The notes below the pieces were generated by a model, which saw only the letters and a program-made list of their open reading frames with translations, was not told the origin of the DNA and ran no database searches. The position numbers and the translations under genes were made by a program. From positions 1,958,501 through 2,022,500 of the forward strand of contig NZ_BTFW01000001.1 in the NCBI RefSeq assembly GCF_033242265.1: a stretch of 64,000 nt of DNA, written 5' to 3'. The stretch is from Novosphingobium sp. IK01 (GTDB taxonomy: Bacteria > Pseudomonadota > Alphaproteobacteria > Sphingomonadales > Sphingomonadaceae). Position 1 is the first letter of the stretch. The number at the start of each line of letters is the position of its first letter. Below, piece after piece: positions 1-9,954 of the stretch.

Positions 1-1
1 C

Positions 2-592
2 GAGCGCGAGGCCGATTTCCCCGCCTTTGCCCAGACCACCGTGGGCCGTCTGGCCGCCGATCTTCAGGTGCTGCGCCAGCAGGGCTTCAAGCTGGCAGTG
101 ATCGACACCCCGCCCGCGATCACCATGGCGATCCAGTCGGTGATTGCGCTGGCCGAACTGATCGTGATCCCCACCCGCCCCAGCCCGCACGACTTGCGCG
201 CCGTGGGCGCCACCGTCGACTTGTGCGAGCGCGCGGGCAAGCCGCTGATCTTCGTGGTCAATGGCGCCACGCCCAAGGCGCGGATCACCGGCGAGGCGAT
301 CGTCGCGCTTTCCCAGCACGGCACCGTTGCCCCGGTCACCCTCCACCACCGCACCGACTATGCCGCCTCGATGATCGACGGGCGCACGGTGATGGAAGTG
401 GACCCCACCGGCCGCTCCGCCGCCGAGATCGCCCAGCTCTGGGCCTATATCTCCGAACGGCTCGAAAAGAATTTCCGCCGCACCGTCTTTGCCGTGCCCC
501 AGACCGGGCAGGCCGGGCTGGCCCAGGTGCGCGCGCTGGGTGGCGCGGCGCCGCGTCCGGCAGGCCATTTCGGCCGCCGGGTGAGCAATTGA
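2..592 (+). CDS. ParA/MinD-family ATPase, 5' truncated by window edge
   Basis: This is the C-terminal ~196 residues of a deviant-Walker P-loop ATPase of the ParA type. The Walker A loop lies outside the window. The visible Walker B-like strand reads LAVIDTPPA, followed by the family pattern of a strand ending in IPTRPSPHDL and a later strand FVVNGA. Such proteins bind DNA or membranes in an ATP-dependent way and position plasmids, chromosomes or cell-surface machines. The stop overlaps the ATG of the next gene (TGATG), so the two are probably translated together. The tail after about codon 160 is Ala/Gly-rich and variable. Which cargo it serves cannot be told; the downstream DNA-binding-like and SPOR proteins suggest a chromosome or division role, which is inference. 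Confidence 0.85.
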   Translation, partial: EREADFPAFAQTTVGRLAADLQVLRQQGFKLAVIDTPPAITMAIQSVIALAELIVIPTRPSPHDLRAVGATVDLCERAGKPLIFVVNGATPKARITGEAIVALSQHGTVAPVTLHHRTDYAASMIDGRTVMEVDPTGRSAAEIAQLWAYISERLEKNFRRTVFAVPQTGQAGLAQVRALGGAAPRPAGHFGRRVSN

Positions 593-1203
593 TGAAAAGG
601 GATCAGGCTGCGATGAACGACCCCAAGCCCTTTGCGGCGCTGACCGGCACCCTGCTCGCCCGCAAGGGCGCCGCGCGCCCGGCCATGCGGCCCCAGGTCT
701 CGCTTGATTGGGCCGACACGGATTCGGCCTTAAGGGAAGAACCGGTGCGCCCGGCCCGCATGGCGCTGGTCCCCGGTGCACGCCTGCCTGAAGTCGAACG
801 GCCGGAGATCGAACAGCCCGAAATCGATACGGCCTGGACGGATATGGGCGAGCCCCTGCCCGGACTCTCTGCACCCGAGGCCCCCGAAGCCCCTGAAGCC
901 GGAGAAGAAAACCCCGAAGTGCTGCGTCAGATCCGCCAGCTTTCGGGCATGATCAACCGCAAGGTCGCGGCCACCCGCCGCGCCAACGCCGATGTGGAGA
1001 CCCTGCCGGGCAAGAAGGTCGCCTTCACGCTGCGGCTCGATCCGCGCCGCCATGCCCTGCTGCGCGCCTGCTGCACCGCCGAACGGCGCAGCGCACAGGC
1101 CCTGCTGGTCGAGGCGCTCGACCGTCTGGTCGATGCGACCCCCGGCCTCGAAGACATTGTCGCGCAACTGGCCGCCTCCGGCCATGCAGAACCCTCACGC
1201 TGA
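592..1203 (+). CDS. Hypothetical protein with ribbon-helix-helix-like C-terminus
   Basis: About 203 residues. The first ~110 residues are Pro/Glu-rich and look disordered, with a short EAPEAPEA repeat. Residues ~110-195 look folded: a basic stretch, then KKVAFTLRLDPRRHALL and two helices ending in LVEALDRLVDATPG. A strand of alternating residues followed by two helices is the layout of ribbon-helix-helix DNA-binding domains of ParG/CopG type. Sitting directly behind a ParA ATPase with overlapping stop and start, it could be the partner that links the ATPase to DNA. No family is recognised with confidence. The start at 592 is chosen for the overlap; an internal ATG at 613 is an alternative. 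Confidence 0.7.
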   Translation: MKRDQAAMNDPKPFAALTGTLLARKGAARPAMRPQVSLDWADTDSALREEPVRPARMALVPGARLPEVERPEIEQPEIDTAWTDMGEPLPGLSAPEAPEAPEAGEENPEVLRQIRQLSGMINRKVAATRRANADVETLPGKKVAFTLRLDPRRHALLRACCTAERRSAQALLVEALDRLVDATPGLEDIVAQLAASGHAEPSR

Positions 1204-1241
1204 TGTCGCCCGTTTCGACATCCCGCCCGGAAAAGGCCGCC

Positions 1242-2687
1242 ATGACCCACCGCCCGCTCGCCATGCTTGTTTCCACCGCGCTCGCTGCGGGCCTGCTGGC
1301 CGGCTGCGCACAAGGTGGCCCCCGCCCTGACCAGACCGCCTCGCGCGCGGAATCGAGCCTGTCGGGCGGCGATGCGACCAAAGCCGTCGCATTGGCCGAA
1401 CAGGCCGTGCTCGCCGATCCGCGCAATCCGGGCTACAGGATGCTGCTGGGCAGCGCCTACATGCGCGCGGGCCGCTTCGAATCCGCACGCCAGGCCTATG
1501 ACGAGGCCATGGAACTGGGCGACGACAGCGGCAAGGTCGCGCTCAGCCTCGCGCTGACCGACATGGCGCTGGGCCACGAAGCCGTGGCACTCGACACCCT
1601 CGAAGCGCATCGCGACCAGATCCCGGTGGCCGATTACGGCCTCGCGCTGGCCATGGTGGGCCGCGCCGATCAGGCCGTGGACCTGCTCACCCAGGCCATC
1701 CGCTCTGGCGAGGGCACGCCCAAGCTGCGCCAGAACCTGGCCTATGCCATGGCCATGGCCGGCCACTGGCGCGAGGCGCGCGACATGGCCTCGCAAGATG
1801 TTCCCGCCGACCAGTTGACCGCGCGCATGGCCCAGTGGGCCCAGCTCAACGATCCCGACAACATGCGCCTGCGCGTGGCCGGGCTGCTCGGCGTGCCGAT
1901 GCGCGAGGACACTGGCCAGCCCGCCGCGCTGGCGCTGGCAAACTTCCCCGCGCCCGGTGAACAGACCTCCGGGGAACAGGCGCCCGTGCGTCAGGCAGAC
2001 AGCCAGAACGTAGCCCCTTCCCAGAAGGCCCCCGCGCTGGCCCGGTTTGCCGCGCAGGAACTGCCCGCCATCGATCAGGCCGATCATGGCCAGCCCGACC
2101 TTGCCGATGCCAGTTCGGCCCCCCCGGCCGAAAAGCTGGCCGCGATCGACATGCCGCCCCCGCCGCCCGCCGCCCCAGCCCCGCTCTCGCGCGCGGCAGC
2201 CCGCGACGAAATCCGCCCCGCCCCCCGGTTTGCGCCCGAGCCGCGCCTGGCCCGCGCCATCCCGCCCGCCATGGTCGCCCGCACGGCACAGGCCCAGGCC
2301 GCCAAAATGCGTCAGGCCCGCCTCGAAGCCCCGCGTGAAACCCCGCGCACAGGCATTCCGGCGGGCACGCCCATGATCCAGCTCGGCGCCTTTTCCACGC
2401 AGGAAGGCGCCCACCGCGCCTGGCGGCACTATCTGGCCGCCAATCCCGCGCTCAAGGACTATCGCCCGGTGATCACCAGCGCGGTGGTCAACGGCAAGCA
2501 ATACTGGCGCACGCAAGCCGTCGGTTTCGCCAGCGCCACCCCGGCCCGTTCGCTGTGCGGATCGGTCAAGGCCAGGGGCGGGGTCTGCCTTGTCATGGCC
2601 AGCCCCATCGCCAGTCCCGCAACAGGGCCCGCAACGGGCGGCGCCCCCCATTCCCAAGCCATCCGTTTCGCCAGCAACCGTCGCTGA
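1242..2687 (+). CDS. TPR lipoprotein with C-terminal SPOR domain
   Basis: About 481 residues. The N-terminus is a lipoprotein signal ending in the lipobox LLAGC, with Cys22 if translation starts at 1242; an AAGG precedes this ATG. A longer reading starts at 1203, where ATG overlaps the previous stop. Residues ~35-200 form tetratricopeptide-like helix pairs (for example AVALAEQAVLADPRNPGYR). A Pro/Ala-rich spacer follows, then a SPOR domain (IQLGAFSTQEGAHRAWRHYL and later YWRTQAVGF) that in this family binds denuded septal peptidoglycan. An outer-membrane-anchored protein acting at the division site is therefore likely. It follows the ParA and RHH-like genes and probably shares their transcript. 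Confidence 0.82.
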   Translation: MTHRPLAMLVSTALAAGLLAGCAQGGPRPDQTASRAESSLSGGDATKAVALAEQAVLADPRNPGYRMLLGSAYMRAGRFESARQAYDEAMELGDDSGKVALSLALTDMALGHEAVALDTLEAHRDQIPVADYGLALAMVGRADQAVDLLTQAIRSGEGTPKLRQNLAYAMAMAGHWREARDMASQDVPADQLTARMAQWAQLNDPDNMRLRVAGLLGVPMREDTGQPAALALANFPAPGEQTSGEQAPVRQADSQNVAPSQKAPALARFAAQELPAIDQADHGQPDLADASSAPPAEKLAAIDMPPPPPAAPAPLSRAAARDEIRPAPRFAPEPRLARAIPPAMVARTAQAQAAKMRQARLEAPRETPRTGIPAGTPMIQLGAFSTQEGAHRAWRHYLAANPALKDYRPVITSAVVNGKQYWRTQAVGFASATPARSLCGSVKARGGVCLVMASPIASPATGPATGGAPHSQAIRFASNRR

Positions 2688-2874
2688 GGCGACGGTCCAG
2701 ACGACGCGAAACGGGAAACTTTTCCCCCGCGCGCCCCAATCGGGCGTTGCAATCCGCCCGGCTTGCCGCCACTCAGCAGGGGTTAAGCCGGGGTCGTCCA
2801 GGCCCCGTCATGCAAGATTTCGTCGCAATGGGTGCCTTCCGTTGTGGCGAGCCTGACAGGAAGTTCGGATCGTC
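2688..2874. other. Intergenic region upstream of surA
   Basis: There is no gene here. The short stretch with cgaaacgggaaacttttccc is less GC-rich than its surroundings and could hold the surA promoter, but I cannot assign -35 and -10 boxes. An AGGAAG about ten bases before the surA ATG is a usable ribosome-binding site. In many alphaproteobacteria lptD lies directly upstream of surA; it is not present here. Confidence 0.4.
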
Positions 2875-4272
2875 ATGAAGTCCATCACCCGGCTGCCCCA
2901 TTCCCGCCTGCGCACCCTTGTGGGGCGTGGCGCATTGTCGCTGGGACTGATGGCCAGCGCGGTCTCGCCGGTCGCGGGCAGCATCGCGATGGCGCAGGAA
3001 CAGCAGCCGCAGCCCGCCGCCAATGCCTCAGGCCAGCTCAACATTCCCGCCAATGTCCAGATCTTCGGCAAGAGCGATCCCAACATGCGCCGCGCCACGG
3101 CCATCGTGAACGGCGAGATCCTCACCGGGACCGACATCGACCAGCGCCTCGCGCTGATCATCAACGCCAATGGCGGCAAGGTCTCGGCTGAAGAACAGGA
3201 ACGTCTGCGCCTTCAGGTCCTGCGCAACCTGATCGACGAAACGCTCGAAATCCAGGAAGCCAAGTCGGCGGGGATCGAGGTGGACAGCGACGAGGTCGAC
3301 CAGACCTACGAACGCGTCGCCAAGCAGAACTTCGGCCAGGACCCTTCCGCGCTCGACAAGTACCTGACCTCGATCGGCTCGTCAGCGGCCTCGCTCAAGC
3401 GCCAGATTCGCGGCGAACTCTCGTGGCAGCGCCTGCTGCGCCGCAACGTCCAGCCCTATATCAACATCTCGGACGGCGAAGTGCGCGAGATGATCGAGCG
3501 CCTCAAGGCCTCGAAGGGCACCGAGGAATATCGTCTGGGCGAAATCTACCTTTCCGCCAATGACACCAACCGGTCGCAGGTTCTGGCCAATGCCAACCAG
3601 ATCGTCGAGCAGCTCAAGAAGGGCGGCAGCTTCGTGGCCTATGCCCGCCAGTATTCCGAAGCCTCGACGGCGGCGGTCGGCGGCGATCTGGGCTGGATCC
3701 GTCTGGCCCAGCTGCCCACCGATCTTGCCAATGTGGCCGCCTCGATGCAGCCGAGCCAGCTGGCCGGTCCGGTCGAGATTCCCGGCGGCTATTCCATCCT
3801 CTACATGATCGACAAGCGTCAGGTGCTCACCGCCGACCCGCGCGACGCGATCCTGAGCCTCAAGCAGATCTCGCTGACCTTCCCCAAGGGCATCGCCGAA
3901 AAGGACGCCGCCGCCAAGGCCTCCAGCTTTGCCAGCGCGGTCAAGGCCATCCACGGCTGCGGCGAAGTCGAGGCCATGGCCACCCAGCTGGGCGCCTCGG
4001 TCGTCACCAACGACCAGGTCAAGGCGCGCGACCTGCCCGGCGCGCTTCAGGACACCATGCTCAAGCTCTCGGTCGGCGAGGCCACGCCCCCGTTCGGCTC
4101 GATCGAGGACGGCGTGCGCGTGCTGATGCTGTGCGGCCGCGACGATCCCAAGACCTCGAACGAACCCAGCTTCGAGGAAATGCAGTCGCAGATGGAAGAC
4201 GACCGCGTGAACAAGCGCGCGCAGAGCTACCTGCGCGACCTTCGCCGCGACGCGGTGATCGAATACAACTGA
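2875..4272 (+). CDS. surA: Periplasmic chaperone/peptidyl-prolyl isomerase SurA
   Basis: 465 residues. SurA escorts unfolded outer-membrane proteins through the periplasm to the Bam complex. Residues 1-40 are a Sec signal peptide ending in IAMAQ. The SurA N-terminal helical domain follows (IVNGEILTGTDIDQRLALI, a conserved opening in the family), then a parvulin domain around 225-320 with YRLGEIYLS, FVAYARQYSE and GGDLGWI. A second, degenerate parvulin-like region with two Cys (HGCGE and VLMLCGRDD) lies at ~340-430. Order surA-pdxA-rsmA is the widespread proteobacterial arrangement. A GC-rich imperfect inverted repeat (4292-4328) separates it from pdxA. Confidence 0.92.
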   Translation: MKSITRLPHSRLRTLVGRGALSLGLMASAVSPVAGSIAMAQEQQPQPAANASGQLNIPANVQIFGKSDPNMRRATAIVNGEILTGTDIDQRLALIINANGGKVSAEEQERLRLQVLRNLIDETLEIQEAKSAGIEVDSDEVDQTYERVAKQNFGQDPSALDKYLTSIGSSAASLKRQIRGELSWQRLLRRNVQPYINISDGEVREMIERLKASKGTEEYRLGEIYLSANDTNRSQVLANANQIVEQLKKGGSFVAYARQYSEASTAAVGGDLGWIRLAQLPTDLANVAASMQPSQLAGPVEIPGGYSILYMIDKRQVLTADPRDAILSLKQISLTFPKGIAEKDAAAKASSFASAVKAIHGCGEVEAMATQLGASVVTNDQVKARDLPGALQDTMLKLSVGEATPPFGSIEDGVRVLMLCGRDDPKTSNEPSFEEMQSQMEDDRVNKRAQSYLRDLRRDAVIEYN

Positions 4273-4363
4273 TCGCAAACAGAGCAGATTTACCGGGGCA
4301 TCACGTCACGCTGACGGGTGCCCCCGGTTTGCGTGGCGCGCAAAAGCGGCTATCGCAGCAGGC

Positions 4364-5428
4364 ATGACTTCTGCTGCGACTTCTTCGGCCTCGTCTGCCG
4401 CGCCCCTTCCCTCCATCGGCCCGCTGGCCGTCTCGCTGGGTGATCCGGCAGGCGTGGGCCCCGAACTGATCGTGGCCGCATGGGCGCTGAGCGGAACCGC
4501 CGGGCTCGCCCCGTTCGTGGCCGTGGGCAGCCGCCGCGTGCTCGAACAGGCGGCCCGTCGCCGGGGCCTCCATGTCCAGATTCGCAGCGTGGGCAGCATT
4601 GCCGAGGCGCTGGCCGTCTTCGACGAGGCGCTTCCCGTGCTCGATCTGGGCGATGCGGACTACACGCCGGGCGAACCCGATGAAACGGGCGCCACCCTCG
4701 CCCTCGCGGCGCTCGACGCGGCCACCCAGCTCACCCTCGCGGGCGAGACCACCGCGCTCGTCACCGCGCCGGTCGCCAAGAGCTGTCTGGCCAAAGTCGG
4801 CTTCACGTTTCCCGGACAGACCGAATTCGTCGCCGCAGCCTGCGGCATTCCGGCTGACGAGGCGGTGATGATGCTGGCGGGCCCCACGCTGCGGGCCGTT
4901 CCGGTCACGGTCCATGTCCCCCTGCACGAAGTGCCGGGCCTGATCACCACCGATCTGGTCGCCCGCCGCGCGGCGATCACCGCGCGCGCGCTGGCCAGCG
5001 ATTTCGGCATTCTGGCCCCGCGTCTGGCCATTGCCGGGCTCAACCCCCATGCGGGCGAAGACGGGCGCATGGGCCACGAGGACGCCGCGCAGATCGCCCC
5101 GGCAGTCGCCGCGCTGCGCGCTGCGGGCATTCTCGCGCGCGGGCCCCTTCCCGCCGACACGATGTTCCATGCCGCCGCGCGCGAGGCGTATGACGTGGCA
5201 ATCTGCATGTACCACGATCAGGCGCTGATCCCGATGAAGGCGCTCGATTTCGACGAAGGCGTCAATGTCACGCTGGGCCTGCCGATCATCCGCACCTCGC
5301 CCGACCACGGCACCGCCTTCGACATCGCGGGCAAGGGCCTCGCGCGGCCCGGCGCGATGATCGCGGCCTTGCGCATGGCGGGCGAATGCGCCCAGCGCCG
5401 CGCCCTGCTGCCCGGTGATCCGGCGTGA
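4364..5428 (+). CDS. pdxA: 4-hydroxythreonine-4-phosphate dehydrogenase
   Basis: 354 residues, slightly longer than usual because of a Ser/Ala-rich N-terminus. PdxA oxidises 4-phosphohydroxy-L-threonine with NAD, feeding PdxJ for pyridoxal phosphate synthesis in the cytoplasm. Conserved signatures are GDPAGVGPE at residues 26-34, the His-containing [22 protein letters not shown], and MYHDQALIP followed by the invariant Lys; the histidines are the divalent metal ligands in this family. Its stop overlaps the GTG start of rsmA by 4 bp, so the two are translationally coupled. Confidence 0.95.
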   Translation: MTSAATSSASSAAPLPSIGPLAVSLGDPAGVGPELIVAAWALSGTAGLAPFVAVGSRRVLEQAARRRGLHVQIRSVGSIAEALAVFDEALPVLDLGDADYTPGEPDETGATLALAALDAATQLTLAGETTALVTAPVAKSCLAKVGFTFPGQTEFVAAACGIPADEAVMMLAGPTLRAVPVTVHVPLHEVPGLITTDLVARRAAITARALASDFGILAPRLAIAGLNPHAGEDGRMGHEDAAQIAPAVAALRAAGILARGPLPADTMFHAAAREAYDVAICMYHDQALIPMKALDFDEGVNVTLGLPIIRTSPDHGTAFDIAGKGLARPGAMIAALRMAGECAQRRALLPGDPA

Positions 5429-6282
5429 GCAAAACCGGCATGAGCAAGGGTGGCCTGCCCGATCTCCCCCCGTTGCGCGAGGTCGTCGCCCGCCACGGGC
5501 TCTCGGCGTCCAAGGCGCTCGGCCAGAATTTCCTGTTCGACGAACAGTTGCTCGACCGCATCGCGGCCATCCCCGGCAAGCTTGCGGGGGCCAATGTCCT
5601 CGAAGTCGGCCCCGGCCCCGGCGGCCTCACGCGCGCGCTGCTGCGCGCGGGCGCGAACGTCACCGCGATCGAGATGGACAAGCGCTGCCTGCCCGCGCTG
5701 GCCGAACTGGGCGAGGCCTTTCCCGGCCAGCTCAAGGTGATCGAGGGCGACGCGCTCAAGGTCGATCCGGCCACCCTGTTCGACGGGCCGTGGCATGTCG
5801 TGGCCAACCTGCCCTACAACGTGGGCACCGCGCTGTTCACCGGCTGGCTTTCGGGCAAGGACTGGCCGCCCGCATGGCAATCGCTGACCCTGATGTTCCA
5901 GCTCGAAGTGGCCGAGCGGATCGTGGCGGGCACCGACAGCGACGCCTTCGGGCGCCTCGCCGTCCTCGCCCAGTGGCGCGCTTGCCCACGCATCGCGATG
6001 AAGGTTCACCGCAGCGCCTTCACGCCCCCGCCCAAGGTCATGTCCGCCATCGTCCACGTCACGCCAGCGGCCATGCCCGAAGGGGTCGTGCCGCGCATGC
6101 TCGAACGCGTGACCGAAGCCGCCTTTGGCCAGCGCCGCAAGATGCTGCGCCAGTCGCTCAAGGGCCTGCCCGGCGCGCTCGATGCGCTCGAGAAGCTCGG
6201 CATCGACGCCCAGCGCCGTGCCGAAACCCTCACTGTCGCCGATTTCGTGGCTATCGCGCGGGTGCTTTCGCCCCCCGCCTGA
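5425..6282 (+). CDS. rsmA: 16S rRNA (adenine1518-N6/adenine1519-N6)-dimethyltransferase
   Basis: 285 residues from a GTG that overlaps the pdxA stop; an ATG at 5440 is an alternative start. RsmA (KsgA) dimethylates two adjacent adenines in the 3' terminal helix of 16S rRNA as a late check on 30S assembly. Visible signatures are the GQNFL opening (residues 33-37), the SAM-binding EVGPGPGG (60-67), the acidic AIEMDK strand end and the catalytic NLPY (128-131). The C-terminal helical region with [13 protein letters not shown] is also typical. It is last in the surA-pdxA-rsmA run and faces the convergent flippase gene. Confidence 0.96.
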   Translation: MSKTGMSKGGLPDLPPLREVVARHGLSASKALGQNFLFDEQLLDRIAAIPGKLAGANVLEVGPGPGGLTRALLRAGANVTAIEMDKRCLPALAELGEAFPGQLKVIEGDALKVDPATLFDGPWHVVANLPYNVGTALFTGWLSGKDWPPAWQSLTLMFQLEVAERIVAGTDSDAFGRLAVLAQWRACPRIAMKVHRSAFTPPPKVMSAIVHVTPAAMPEGVVPRMLERVTEAAFGQRRKMLRQSLKGLPGALDALEKLGIDAQRRAETLTVADFVAIARVLSPPA

Positions 6283-6292
6283 ACAGGTTTCC

Positions 6293-6317
6293 GGCGGGGC
6301 CTGCGCGAGGCCCCGCC
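6293..6317. terminator. GC-rich hairpin between convergent rsmA and flippase genes
   Basis: A perfect 10 bp stem GGCGGGGCCT / AGGCCCCGCC with a 5-base loop lies in the 42 bp gap between two converging genes. There is no clear U-tract on either strand, so it may act as a weak bidirectional terminator or an mRNA end-stabilising hairpin. Confidence 0.55.
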
Positions 6318-6324
6318 CAAAACA

Positions 6325-7842
6325 TCAGGCCTTCTTCTGCTTGCTGAACAGCACGCGGTCTTCCGGGCCAAAGCCCATGCGCCAGATCACCAGGAAATAG
6401 ACGCCAAGGATCGCCGCCACGCCGAACGAGAGTTCGACCCATTCGGGCACATAGCGCGCCAGAATGCCCACGATCACCGCAGGGACAGCCGCCCAGACCA
6501 GCGCCCAGCGCCACGTGCTCACCCCATGGCCCAGCAGGCGACCGAGCAGGCGCCCCTTGAGCACCGAAGTCAGCCCCAGCGATACCGTCAACGCCGTCGC
6601 CGCACCCAGCGTCTCATAAGCCTCGCCCCAGCCCATCTCGCGCGCGAGCAGGATGAAGGCGACCGTCAGCAGCCCCTGAAGGCCCAGCATCGCCAGCCCG
6701 ATCCACAAGTTGCGCATGCGCGCCATGTAGATCAGCGCCGCCTCGCTCACCACGGCGGGCGAAGCGACCACTTCGCCGGCCAGCAGCATCGCCAGCGCGC
6801 CCGTGCCCATCACGAAATTGGGGCCGAACACCCCGATCACCCCGCGCGCGGGCATGCCCAGCGCCAGCGCGATGCCCGCCTGTGCGGCCACGATCCAGAA
6901 GCCCACCTGGCTGACCTGCCGGGCAATCGCGCCCAGGTTGTTCTCGCGCAAGTTGCGGGTGATCACCGGGCCCAGCACCGGCTCGAAGCTGGTCTTGAGC
7001 TTCTGGGGCAGCGTGGCGATCTGCTGGGCGACGAAATAGACGCCCACTGCCGCTGCCGGCGCAAACGTGCCGAGAATGAACAGGTCGAGCTTGCGCGTGC
7101 CCCACTCGATGGCATCGGCCCCGGCCAGCGGCAGGTTGTGCCAGGCCAGGCGGAACAGTTCGCCCGGACGCGGCTGCCAGTGACGGGGCAGGCGATAGCT
7201 CTTGTAGAGCGCGAGAAACGCGGTGACCATCGCGGCCAGCGTCGAGAGCCCGTAGGACAGGATCAACCCGCTGTTCAAAAAGGGCTTCCACCACAGCCCG
7301 CCCAGCCAGAACACCCCGGCCGCAATCGAGAGCGTCCATGGCTCGACCACCGCGCGCGCGCGCACCGTGGCGGCCACATCGAACCGGTAGGCGAGCGCGG
7401 CCAGCGCCACCTCGCACAGCGCCAGCGGCAGGATCGCGAGCGGCAGCAGCAGCCGCTCGATCCCGGTGTAATACCCGCTCGGGAACATCGCGACCGGGAC
7501 CAGCCAGAGCAGCACCACGAACAGCGCCGAGACACAGACCGAAAGCAGCAGCGCGTCGGCCACCACGCTCGATGCATGGCCCTCTTCCTTGGCCAGTTGC
7601 TGGGCGAGCCCGCGCTTCTGGCCCAGCGTGGCGAGTTGCGCGGCCAGTTCGACCGCAATCGTCGCCGAGGCAAACCGACCGACGTTTTCCGCGCCATAAA
7701 GGCGCCCGGCAATGAACAGGAACGGGATACGCGCGACGAGGCGGATCACGAAGCCCAGGAAATTGGTGCGTCCGCCCTTGGCAAGCGCGGCAATGTCGGC
7801 GTTCTCGGCCTTCGTGCTGGTCGCGGTAGAGGAAACGGTCAT
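6325..7842 (-). CDS. Polysaccharide/lipid-linked oligosaccharide flippase-like membrane protein
   Basis: About 505 residues from the ATG at 7842, which comes one base after the gpsA stop. The protein has 12-14 predicted hydrophobic segments and the N-terminal layout of Wzx/MVF-type exporters: a short polar tail, then GGRTNFLGFVIRLVARIPFLF, AGRLYGAENVGRFA and a Gln-Lys-Arg rich loop. Wzx-type proteins flip undecaprenyl-linked glycans across the inner membrane. No glycosyltransferase genes are adjacent, so the substrate is unknown. The position behind tsaD and gpsA indicates shared transcription rather than shared function. Confidence 0.8.
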   Translation of the reverse strand: MTVSSTATSTKAENADIAALAKGGRTNFLGFVIRLVARIPFLFIAGRLYGAENVGRFASATIAVELAAQLATLGQKRGLAQQLAKEEGHASSVVADALLLSVCVSALFVVLLWLVPVAMFPSGYYTGIERLLLPLAILPLALCEVALAALAYRFDVAATVRARAVVEPWTLSIAAGVFWLGGLWWKPFLNSGLILSYGLSTLAAMVTAFLALYKSYRLPRHWQPRPGELFRLAWHNLPLAGADAIEWGTRKLDLFILGTFAPAAAVGVYFVAQQIATLPQKLKTSFEPVLGPVITRNLRENNLGAIARQVSQVGFWIVAAQAGIALALGMPARGVIGVFGPNFVMGTGALAMLLAGEVVASPAVVSEAALIYMARMRNLWIGLAMLGLQGLLTVAFILLAREMGWGEAYETLGAATALTVSLGLTSVLKGRLLGRLLGHGVSTWRWALVWAAVPAVIVGILARYVPEWVELSFGVAAILGVYFLVIWRMGFGPEDRVLFSKQKKA

Positions 7843-7843
7843 G

Positions 7844-8860
7844 TCAGGTACGCGGCCCTTCGGCGCGAAGGGGGCGGGCCAGCAGGCTGGCGACAACATC
7901 GCGCGCCGGAGCGCGCCCTTCGATCAAGGTGACGACCGCTTCAACCAGCGGCATGGCAATTTCCTTCCGGCGGGCCAGATCGGCCAGGACAGGGGCGGTG
8001 AACGCCCCTTCGGCGACCGTCGCACGGCCACTCAGGGCTTGGGCTGCGCTCTGGCCTTCGCCCAGCGCCTTGCCCAGTGAAAAGTTGCGGCTCGACACCG
8101 ACGAACAGGTCAGGACCAGATCACCCAGCCCCGATAGCCCCGAGAGCGTCTCGGCCTGCGCGCCCAGCGCCAGCCCGAACCGCTGCATTTCGGCAAAGCC
8201 CCGGCTGATCAGCGCCGCGCGCGCGTTCTGCCCCAGCCCCAGCCCCTCGACCACGCCGCAGGCAATCGCCAGCACGTTCTTGACCGCGCCACCGATCTCC
8301 GCACCGGTCACGTCCGCCGAGAAATAGGGCCGGAACGTGGGCCGCGCGATGGCCGGGGCCAGCCTGTCCCACTGCGCCTGCCCGCCCGAACAGGCCAGCG
8401 TCACTGCCGTCGGCAGCCCGGCAGCCACTTCATGGGCAAACGTCGGCCCCGAAAGCACCGCGATCTGCGCAAGGGGCGCGGCCTGCGCGGCCACTTCGCC
8501 CATCAGCCGCCCGGTCCCCGCCTCGATCCCCTTGGCACAGAGCACCAGATCGCCCGCAAACTGGCCGATCCCGGCCATGACCGGCCCGAGGAACTGCGCC
8601 GGGGTCACCCACAGCAGCACCGGCAGCGCGGCCATGGCGGCCAGATCGCTCGTCGCGGTGATCGTCGGGGCGAGCTGCGCCGAAGGCAGGTAGACCGGGT
8701 TGCAATGCTGCGTGTTGATCGTCTCGACCAGCGCGGCCTCGCGCGCCCAGAGGCGCACCGCGCGCCCGTCGCTCGCCAGCATCTGCGCCAGCGCCGTGCC
8801 CCAGGCCCCGGCCCCCACGACACCGATACCGGGCCCGCTGGAGGTCTCTTGTCCGCTCAC
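7844..8860 (-). CDS. gpsA: NAD(P)-dependent glycerol-3-phosphate dehydrogenase
   Basis: 338 residues. GpsA reduces dihydroxyacetone phosphate to sn-glycerol 3-phosphate, the backbone for phospholipid synthesis. The dinucleotide-binding loop GAGAWGT is at residues 16-22; [16 protein letters not shown] and the catalytic-lysine region [13 protein letters not shown] follow in family order, with [12 protein letters not shown] later. The start is GTG at 8860, overlapping the tsaD stop (GTGA), so it is coupled to tsaD. Length and motif order are those of a complete enzyme. Confidence 0.95.
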   Translation of the reverse strand: MSGQETSSGPGIGVVGAGAWGTALAQMLASDGRAVRLWAREAALVETINTQHCNPVYLPSAQLAPTITATSDLAAMAALPVLLWVTPAQFLGPVMAGIGQFAGDLVLCAKGIEAGTGRLMGEVAAQAAPLAQIAVLSGPTFAHEVAAGLPTAVTLACSGGQAQWDRLAPAIARPTFRPYFSADVTGAEIGGAVKNVLAIACGVVEGLGLGQNARAALISRGFAEMQRFGLALGAQAETLSGLSGLGDLVLTCSSVSSRNFSLGKALGEGQSAAQALSGRATVAEGAFTAPVLADLARRKEIAMPLVEAVVTLIEGRAPARDVVASLLARPLRAEGPRT

Positions 8861-9909
8861 GCCTTCACCCCCGCCCCGCGCACGGGCGCGGCCTGATCAT
8901 CGAGCGGCCAGCGCGGCCGCGCGGGCAGGTCGAGCGGATCGGTAAACCCGGCGGCAAAGCGTTCGGCCCCGGCCCAGCCGATCATCGCGGCATTGTCGGT
9001 GCACAGCTTCACCGGCGGCGCGACCAGCCGCAAGCCCGCCTCGCCCGCCAGCGCTTCGAGCGCGCCGCGCAAGCTGGCATTGGCCGCCACCCCGCCCGCC
9101 ACGACCAGCGCGGTCATGCCCGGCGCACAGGTTGCCAGCGCCCCGCGCGTGCGGTCGATCACGCAATCGATCGCCGCCTGCTGGAACGAGGCGGCCAGAT
9201 CGGCTGGCGTATGCAGCCCCGAATCGCGCGCACGGACAACCGCGCTTTTGAGCCCCGCGAACGAGAAATGCGGCTCCCCGCTGCCCACCAGCGGACGGGG
9301 CAGGCGCACGACACGCGGGTTGCCCTCGCGCGCCAGCCGCTCGACCGCCGGGCCGCCCGGATAGCCCAGCCCCAGCACTTTGGCGGTCTTGTCGAAAGCC
9401 TCGCCCAGCGCGTCGTCGATGGTCGTCGCCAGACGGCGATAGCGCCCCAGCCCCTGCACTTCGAGAATCTGGCAATGCCCGCCCGAAACCAGCAGCAGGC
9501 AATAGGGATAGGCCAGCGAAGGATCGGCCAGACGCGGCGAGAGCGCATGGCCTTCGAGATGGTTGACCCCGATCAGCGGCTTGTTCGCGGCCATCGCCAG
9601 CGCCTTGCCCGTCACCAGCCCGACCATGACCCCGCCGATCAGCCCCGGCCCGGCGGTCGCGGCAATCGCATCCATATCGGCAAGGCCCAGCCCGGCATCG
9701 GCCAGCGTAGCGGCCACCATCGGGGCGATCACATCGGCATGGGCGCGCGCGGCAATTTCGGGAACGACCCCGCCATAGGGACGATGCGCCTCGTCCTGCG
9801 AGGCGATGCGCTGGGCGACGATACGTGTGTCGAGCGTCGTCGCGTCGCCGTCGATGACGGCAACGGCGGTTTCGTCACACGAGGATTCTATGCCAAGGAT
9901 GAGAGCCAT
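8857..9909 (-). CDS. tsaD: tRNA threonylcarbamoyladenosine (t6A37) transferase TsaD
   Basis: 350 residues. TsaD moves the threonylcarbamoyl group from TC-AMP to A37 of ANN-decoding tRNAs, working with TsaB and TsaE. The N-terminus [10 protein letters not shown] is the ASKHA-fold phosphate loop signature, the metal-binding pair H117-x3-H121 (NHLEGH) is intact, and [13 protein letters not shown] and [12 protein letters not shown] near the end are family motifs. The start was placed at the ATG at 9909, where the conserved domain begins. The gene opens a tsaD-gpsA-flippase run and diverges from hemC over only 45 bp. Confidence 0.96.
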   Translation of the reverse strand: MALILGIESSCDETAVAVIDGDATTLDTRIVAQRIASQDEAHRPYGGVVPEIAARAHADVIAPMVAATLADAGLGLADMDAIAATAGPGLIGGVMVGLVTGKALAMAANKPLIGVNHLEGHALSPRLADPSLAYPYCLLLVSGGHCQILEVQGLGRYRRLATTIDDALGEAFDKTAKVLGLGYPGGPAVERLAREGNPRVVRLPRPLVGSGEPHFSFAGLKSAVVRARDSGLHTPADLAASFQQAAIDCVIDRTRGALATCAPGMTALVVAGGVAANASLRGALEALAGEAGLRLVAPPVKLCTDNAAMIGWAGAERFAAGFTDPLDLPARPRWPLDDQAAPVRGAGVKA

Positions 9910-9954
9910 GCGGAGCTTCCCCTTAGAGATAATCCCGGTTACGGCAACCCACGC
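9910..9954. promoter_or_regulatory. Divergent promoter region tsaD/hemC
   Basis: Only 45 bp separate the tsaD and hemC start codons. It includes ttagagataatcccggtt, the least GC-rich stretch nearby. Any core promoters for the two directions must overlap each other or reach into the coding regions. I cannot assign defined boxes. Confidence 0.35.
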
